9,412 nt of DNA from Clostridia bacterium (GTDB lineage Bacteria; Bacillota; Clostridia; Oscillospirales; Acutalibacteraceae). The notes under the pieces were generated by a model. That model was not told the origin of the DNA, made no database searches, and saw only the letters and a list, made by a program, of their open reading frames with translations. Below are positions 6,669 through 9,412 of the stretch, one piece after another. Numbering within the stretch: position 1 is the stretch's first letter; each line of letters starts with the position of its first letter. The DNA lies in NCBI GenBank assembly GCA_017442445.1, contig JAFRZS010000076.1:1-9412 (forward strand), read 5' to 3'. The translations under genes were made by a program, and so were the position numbers.

Positions 6669-6711
6669 TGTCTTTTTTATGACAAAAAAGGTTTGTTTCT
6701 TCTATCTCAAT

Positions 6712-6744
6712 GTGACAAAGTTTTCGGATTGCAGAGTTTATAAT
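6712..6744 (+). promoter_or_regulatory. Candidate Spo0A-dependent spoIIG promoter with long spacer
   Basis: TATAAT at 6739-6744 is an exact -10. No -35-like hexamer exists at 16-18 bp; the best one, GTGACA (6712-6717, five of six), lies 21 bp away. The Bacillus subtilis spoIIG promoter is known for such an overlong spacer (22 bp) and depends on phosphorylated Spo0A bound beside the -35. Two copies of TGACAAA stand 33 bp apart (6680-6686 and 6713-6719); their reverse TTTGTCA partly resembles the 0A box (TGTCGAA), each with two mismatches over the 7-mer. RNA would start near 6751, exactly at the GAGGTGA ribosome binding site. The geometry is seen; Spo0A control is inference. Confidence 0.6.
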
Positions 6745-6762
6745 ATACATGAGGTGAGCGGA

Positions 6763-7659
6763 ATGAATCAGATTGTATATATTGATGTTTTGCTTACTTT
6801 GAATATTTTTATAAATTTTTTTCTGCTGATGACAACTGCGCTCATAACCAAAACACACGCAACCCGTTACAGAATTTTAGCGGCATCGTTGATAGGCGGG
6901 ATATATTCGCTCTCACTTTTATTGCCTGTTGATATGGCGTTTCTGTCGGGAGTGTTGAGATTTATTTTTTCAGTTATCATAGTGATAACGGCATTCAGAA
7001 TAAAAAATATAAGAAGTTTTCTGAGATACTGGGGAAGCTTTTTTCTGACAAATTTTGCGTTTGCGGGAATAATGCTCGGAATATGGTTTGCTTTAAAACC
7101 TGCGGGAATGGTCTATTCTAACGGAGCGATTTATCTCAATGTGAACACGATGACACTCGTTATCGGAACGGTGATATGCTATGTGATTCTTGCACTTATT
7201 TCAAAATTCACCTCAAAGAATGCGCCTGACAGTCATATATGTGAAATTGAAATAGAAATTTTCGATAGAACTGTAAGATTGAAATCACTCATAGATACAG
7301 GAAATTCTCTCAAAGATTGTTTTACAGGGGAGCCTGTTGCGGTGGTGGAGGAAGGATATATCAGAGATTTGTTACCTGATGAAATCAAGACTTTTGTGAA
7401 AAATAAAAAAATCCCCGAAAATGAGGAATACAGAAAAACGTTGCGGTTGATACCCTGTTCAACCGTTAACGGTGAGGGCGTACTTGCATCTGTAAGATGT
7501 GAGCGTATCAGAGTATTTTATAAAAATGAAATTTACATATCAGAAAAACCGTTTGTTGCAGTATCAAACACTCAGATATCGTCGGGTGAATACTTTGCAG
7601 TAATAGGTCCGGATTTGTTGGAGGCATCAGAAAAACATGAAAAATTATCTTGTGATTAA
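6763..7659 (+). CDS. spoIIGA: Sporulation sigma-E factor-processing peptidase
   Basis: Membrane aspartic protease that sits in the sporulation septum and cuts the pro-sequence from sigma-E in the mother cell after a signal from the forespore (SpoIIR in Bacillus). The protein has 298 aa (309 in B. subtilis). The N-terminal half has five hydrophobic segments (about 4-26, 41-57, 61-79, 90-110, 128-148). The C-terminal half is the protease domain with LIDTGNSL, whose D178 is the catalytic aspartate (D183 in B. subtilis); the segment near the end, GEYFAVIGPDLL, fits the family. Start: ATG 6763 has GAGGTGA (6751-6757) at 5 nt spacing and yields MNQIVYIDVL, the typical opening. The frame stays open to 6679, but that part contains the promoter. 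The 3' end overlaps sigE by 23 nt, which suggests translational coupling. Confidence 0.94.
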   Translation: MNQIVYIDVLLTLNIFINFFLLMTTALITKTHATRYRILAASLIGGIYSLSLLLPVDMAFLSGVLRFIFSVIIVITAFRIKNIRSFLRYWGSFFLTNFAFAGIMLGIWFALKPAGMVYSNGAIYLNVNTMTLVIGTVICYVILALISKFTSKNAPDSHICEIEIEIFDRTVRLKSLIDTGNSLKDCFTGEPVAVVEEGYIRDLLPDEIKTFVKNKKIPENEEYRKTLRLIPCSTVNGEGVLASVRCERIRVFYKNEIYISEKPFVAVSNTQISSGEYFAVIGPDLLEASEKHEKLSCD

Positions 7660-8356
7660 TCTGAGAAAGCTTTTTAAAAAGCTGAAACAAAAATTAAAGT
7701 TTGATATAAAAGAAATAAATTACATAAACGGACCTGAAGTATTGCCGCCGCCGTTGACCAAAGAAGAGGAAGAGGCTGTAATGATACAGCTTGAAAACGG
7801 CGATGAAAGTGTCAGGGAAAAACTGATAGTTCATAATCTCAGATTGGTAGTCTATATTGCCAAGAAATTTGAAAATTCAAATGTCGGAGTCGAGGATTTG
7901 ATTTCAATAGGCACAATAGGTCTTATAAAAGCGGTGAGAACTTTCTGCCCTCAGAAAAAAATAAAACTTGCAACATATGCTTCAAGATGCATTGAAAACG
8001 AAATACTCATGCACCTGAGAAAAACAAATGTTACAAGAAACGATGTTTCAATTGATGAACCTCAGAATGTTGACTGGGACGGAAATGAACTTTTGTTATC
8101 GGATATTTTAGGCAGTGAGCCTGATGTTGTAAATCGCGGTATTGAGGAAGAAGATGAGTGCGATTTGCTTAGAAAAACCGTAGAAAAATTAAATGACAGA
8201 GAACGGCTGATAATGGAAATGAGATTCGGCATAGGCGGAGGAAAAGAACATACTCAGAAAGAGGTTGCGGATATTTTAGGTATATCCCAGAGTTATATTT
8301 CAAGACTTGAAAAGCGTATAATAGAAAAGCTTAAAAAAGATATGACCGCAATTTAG
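7637..8356 (+). CDS. sigE: Pro-sigma-E, mother-cell sporulation sigma factor
   Basis: RNA polymerase sigma-70 family factor that directs the early mother-cell programme. The protein has 239 aa, the same length as B. subtilis SigE. Residues 1 to about 28 form a basic amphipathic pro-sequence (LRKLFKKLKQKLKF) that tethers the precursor to the membrane; SpoIIGA should cut near EINYING (26-32). YINGPEVLPPPL then matches the mature start of the family. Region 2 covers about 58-130 (NLRLVVYIAKKFEN, EDLISIGTIGLIKAV, KKIKLATYASRCIENEI), then IDEP...DWDGNELLLSD, and region 4 about 180-235 with ERLIMEMRFG and the helix-turn-helix QKEVADILGISQSYISRLEKR. The ATG at 7637 is inside the end of spoIIGA; GGAGG (7620-7624) is 12 nt upstream, a long spacing, so coupling to spoIIGA translation is plausible. 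No sigG follows. Confidence 0.97.
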   Translation: MKNYLVINLRKLFKKLKQKLKFDIKEINYINGPEVLPPPLTKEEEEAVMIQLENGDESVREKLIVHNLRLVVYIAKKFENSNVGVEDLISIGTIGLIKAVRTFCPQKKIKLATYASRCIENEILMHLRKTNVTRNDVSIDEPQNVDWDGNELLLSDILGSEPDVVNRGIEEEDECDLLRKTVEKLNDRERLIMEMRFGIGGGKEHTQKEVADILGISQSYISRLEKRIIEKLKKDMTAI

Positions 8357-8367
8357 GGGGTGAGCTA

Positions 8368-8661
8368 TTGCACTGCTGTGTGACAGAATTGAGAGATAAG
8401 GAAGTTATAAATAAGGATAACGGTTGCAGACTCGGTAATGTAAGCGATGTTGAAATAAATACCTGTGACGGTAAAGTTGTGGCTTTGCTTATTTTCGGCA
8501 GAGCGAAATTAGGCGGAATAATGGGCAGATGTGAAGATATCCGCATCTGTTGGGAAGATGTTGATGTTATCGGTGATGATATTATTCTCGTACATTACAA
8601 ATCACCGCCGCAACCACAACCGAGAAAAAGCGGAAATTTTCTGAATAATATGTTTCATTAA
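8368..8661 (+). CDS. YlmC/YmxH-family PRC-barrel sporulation protein
   Basis: A 97-aa protein with a PRC-barrel type fold: VTELRDKEVINKDNGCRLGNVSD, then a beta-rich core (DGKVVALLIFGR, EDIRICWEDVDVIGDDIILV). This matches the YlmC/YmxH family found beside sporulation genes in Firmicutes. The molecular role is not established; PRC barrels generally serve as small protein- or RNA-binding modules. The start is TTG 8368 with AGGGGGTGAG (8355-8364) 3 nt before it, overlapping the sigE stop, so it is co-transcribed with spoIIGA-sigE. Residues about 75-97 after the barrel (PPQPQPRKSGNFLNNMFH) are a proline-rich tail, probably unstructured. The two adjacent cysteines at 3-4 are uncommon in what I know of this family. 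Confidence 0.87.
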   Translation: MHCCVTELRDKEVINKDNGCRLGNVSDVEINTCDGKVVALLIFGRAKLGGIMGRCEDIRICWEDVDVIGDDIILVHYKSPPQPQPRKSGNFLNNMFH

Positions 8662-8663
8662 AA

Positions 8664-8692
8664 TAACCCCTCAGTTACAAGCTGAGGGGTTA
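8664..8692. terminator. Hairpin shared by the convergent sigE unit and aldose epimerase gene
   Basis: TAACCCCTCAG (8664-8674) pairs perfectly with CTGAGGGGTTA (8682-8692) around a 7-nt loop. On the minus strand the stem is followed by TTTTAAT, so it is a reasonable terminator for the epimerase gene. On the plus strand no T-run follows (AGTATTCAGATG), so termination of the sigE unit there would be weaker. Confidence 0.8.
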
Positions 8693-8697
8693 AGTAT

Positions 8698-9412
8698 TCA
8701 GATGATTTCGGCACTCCATGTGAAGTTGAATTTTTCGCCTTTATTAAGGTGTTCAATTGCCTGTTTTTTTGTGAAATCTTCATTTCCGTGAATTGTATCA
8801 CAAACTCCGTGCCAAGGTTCTATGCAGACATAGGGGGCACCGGGTTTTGACCATATTCCGAGATAAGGAGCATTACCGAGGTCAAAACGAACCTCACGGG
8901 AGTGGTTGGGACTTTTTAGTGTTATGCTCTTTGATTTGAAGCCTGAGAGAATTAAAGCATCTGTTTCGAAAATCTCGTTTGTGATAAGAATTTCATTTGT
9001 ATTGTCTAATGCGGGGAATTTCTCATCAATTCTTGTGCCTTCTGCCTCAACGCGTTCTGTTTCGAGATTTTCAATTTCTGAGAAATAAAGGCTGTCACCG
9101 ATTTCACAGTTGAAGCCGGGATGCGCACCGAGTGAGAAATACATATCGCCGTCAGTTTTATTGATAACTGTGTGTGAAACGCTGAGATTGTTTTTGTTGA
9201 GAGCGTATCTTACTACAAGTTCAAAGTCAAAGGGATAAATTTCAAGAGTTTCTTCGTCACTTTTCAAAGAAAATTCTACAAAATTATCGCCTTCACCGAC
9301 AAAATCAAAAGTCATCTTTCTTGCAAAACCGTGACGGGGAAGGTGATATTCTTTGCCTTCGTATAAAAAGGTCTGCTCGTGTAATTCGCCTACGATGGGG
9401 AAAAGTATCGGA
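8698..9412 (-). CDS. Aldose 1-epimerase family protein, LacX-like (5' end off the window)
   Basis: Reads leftward and enters from the right edge; 237 residues are visible and the N-terminus, perhaps 50 residues, is missing. The frame stays open through 9315 to the edge and encodes PILFPIVGELHEQTFLYEGKE then LPRHGFAR, the classic early block of the LacX/YeaD branch of galactose mutarotases, so the ATG at 9315 is internal. The catalytic residues expected for the family are present: the histidine in LGAHPGFN (visible residue 97) acts as acid and the glutamate in CIEPWHG (visible residue 198) as base. The enzyme interconverts alpha and beta forms of aldoses or sugar phosphates in the cytoplasm; the exact sugar cannot be told. 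It is convergent with the sporulation unit and ends 5 nt from the shared hairpin, with no functional link to its neighbours. Confidence 0.9.
   Translation of the reverse strand, partial: PILFPIVGELHEQTFLYEGKEYHLPRHGFARKMTFDFVGEGDNFVEFSLKSDEETLEIYPFDFELVVRYALNKNNLSVSHTVINKTDGDMYFSLGAHPGFNCEIGDSLYFSEIENLETERVEAEGTRIDEKFPALDNTNEILITNEIFETDALILSGFKSKSITLKSPNHSREVRFDLGNAPYLGIWSKPGAPYVCIEPWHGVCDTIHGNEDFTKKQAIEHLNKGEKFNFTWSAEII

Noticed and set aside
6679..6762. Longer spoIIGA start at ATG 6679
   Set aside because: The stretch contains the -35 and -10 elements, codes for a segment unlike SpoIIGA, and lacks a ribosome binding site; ATG 6763 has GAGGTGA.
8906..9088. Plus-strand open frame of about 60 codons inside the aldose epimerase gene
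   Set aside because: Antisense shadow of a gene with intact catalytic motifs; no ribosome binding site.

Overview
The window looks like a chromosomal segment from a low-GC, spore-lineage member of the Clostridia, probably a gut-type Oscillospiraceae/Ruminococcaceae relative. The grounds are the spoIIGA-sigE pair followed by a YlmC/YmxH-type PRC-barrel gene, the strong GGAGG/GGTGA ribosome binding sites, the TTG and GTG starts, and the AT-rich intergenic DNA with compact hairpin terminators. This placement is inferred from gene content. There are ten protein-coding genes (two cut by the window edges) and no rRNA, tRNA, CRISPR array, insertion sequence or phage structural gene.

Layout. (1) 1-2540: the 3' end of a G5 + M23 cell-wall peptidase gene, then thrS (threonyl-tRNA synthetase) 15 nt after its stop if the preferred GTG start is used, closed by a strong bidirectional terminator. 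(2) 2557-2926, minus strand: a 67-aa helical small protein of unknown function with its own promoter, a near-perfect ribosome binding site and a 5' leader of about 130 nt that carries two hairpins. The larger hairpin ends in a U-tract. This is the least explained part of the window. (3) 2966-6668, plus strand: a consensus promoter drives a tight three-gene unit, adeC (adenine deaminase), birA (single-domain biotin protein ligase) and an acyltransferase-3 family membrane protein, ending in a terminator. (4) 6680-8692, plus strand: the mother-cell sporulation sigma module. A promoter with an overlong -35/-10 spacer precedes spoIIGA (membrane aspartic protease), which overlaps sigE (pro-sigma-E), followed by a YlmC/YmxH-family gene. 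sigG, which follows sigE in Bacillus, is absent. (5) 8664-9412: a terminator-like hairpin shared with a convergent minus-strand LacX-like aldose 1-epimerase gene that runs off the end.

How the genes work together. SpoIIGA and SigE form a known pair: SpoIIGA, activated across the septum, cleaves the pro-sequence of SigE to start the mother-cell programme. AdeC (purine salvage), BirA (biotinylation of carboxylases) and the acyltransferase (surface glycan modification) share a transcript but no obvious pathway. Both visible plus-strand promoters (adeC and spoIIGA) put the predicted RNA start only about 10-13 nt before the start codon, so the ribosome binding site sits at the extreme 5' end of the mRNA.

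The conserved genes are ordinary members of their families. The items most worth a second look are the structured leader of the small minus-strand gene, the 21-bp promoter spacer of spoIIGA, the substitution of an otherwise conserved arginine in the BirA adenylate-binding loop, and thrS without room for a T-box leader.
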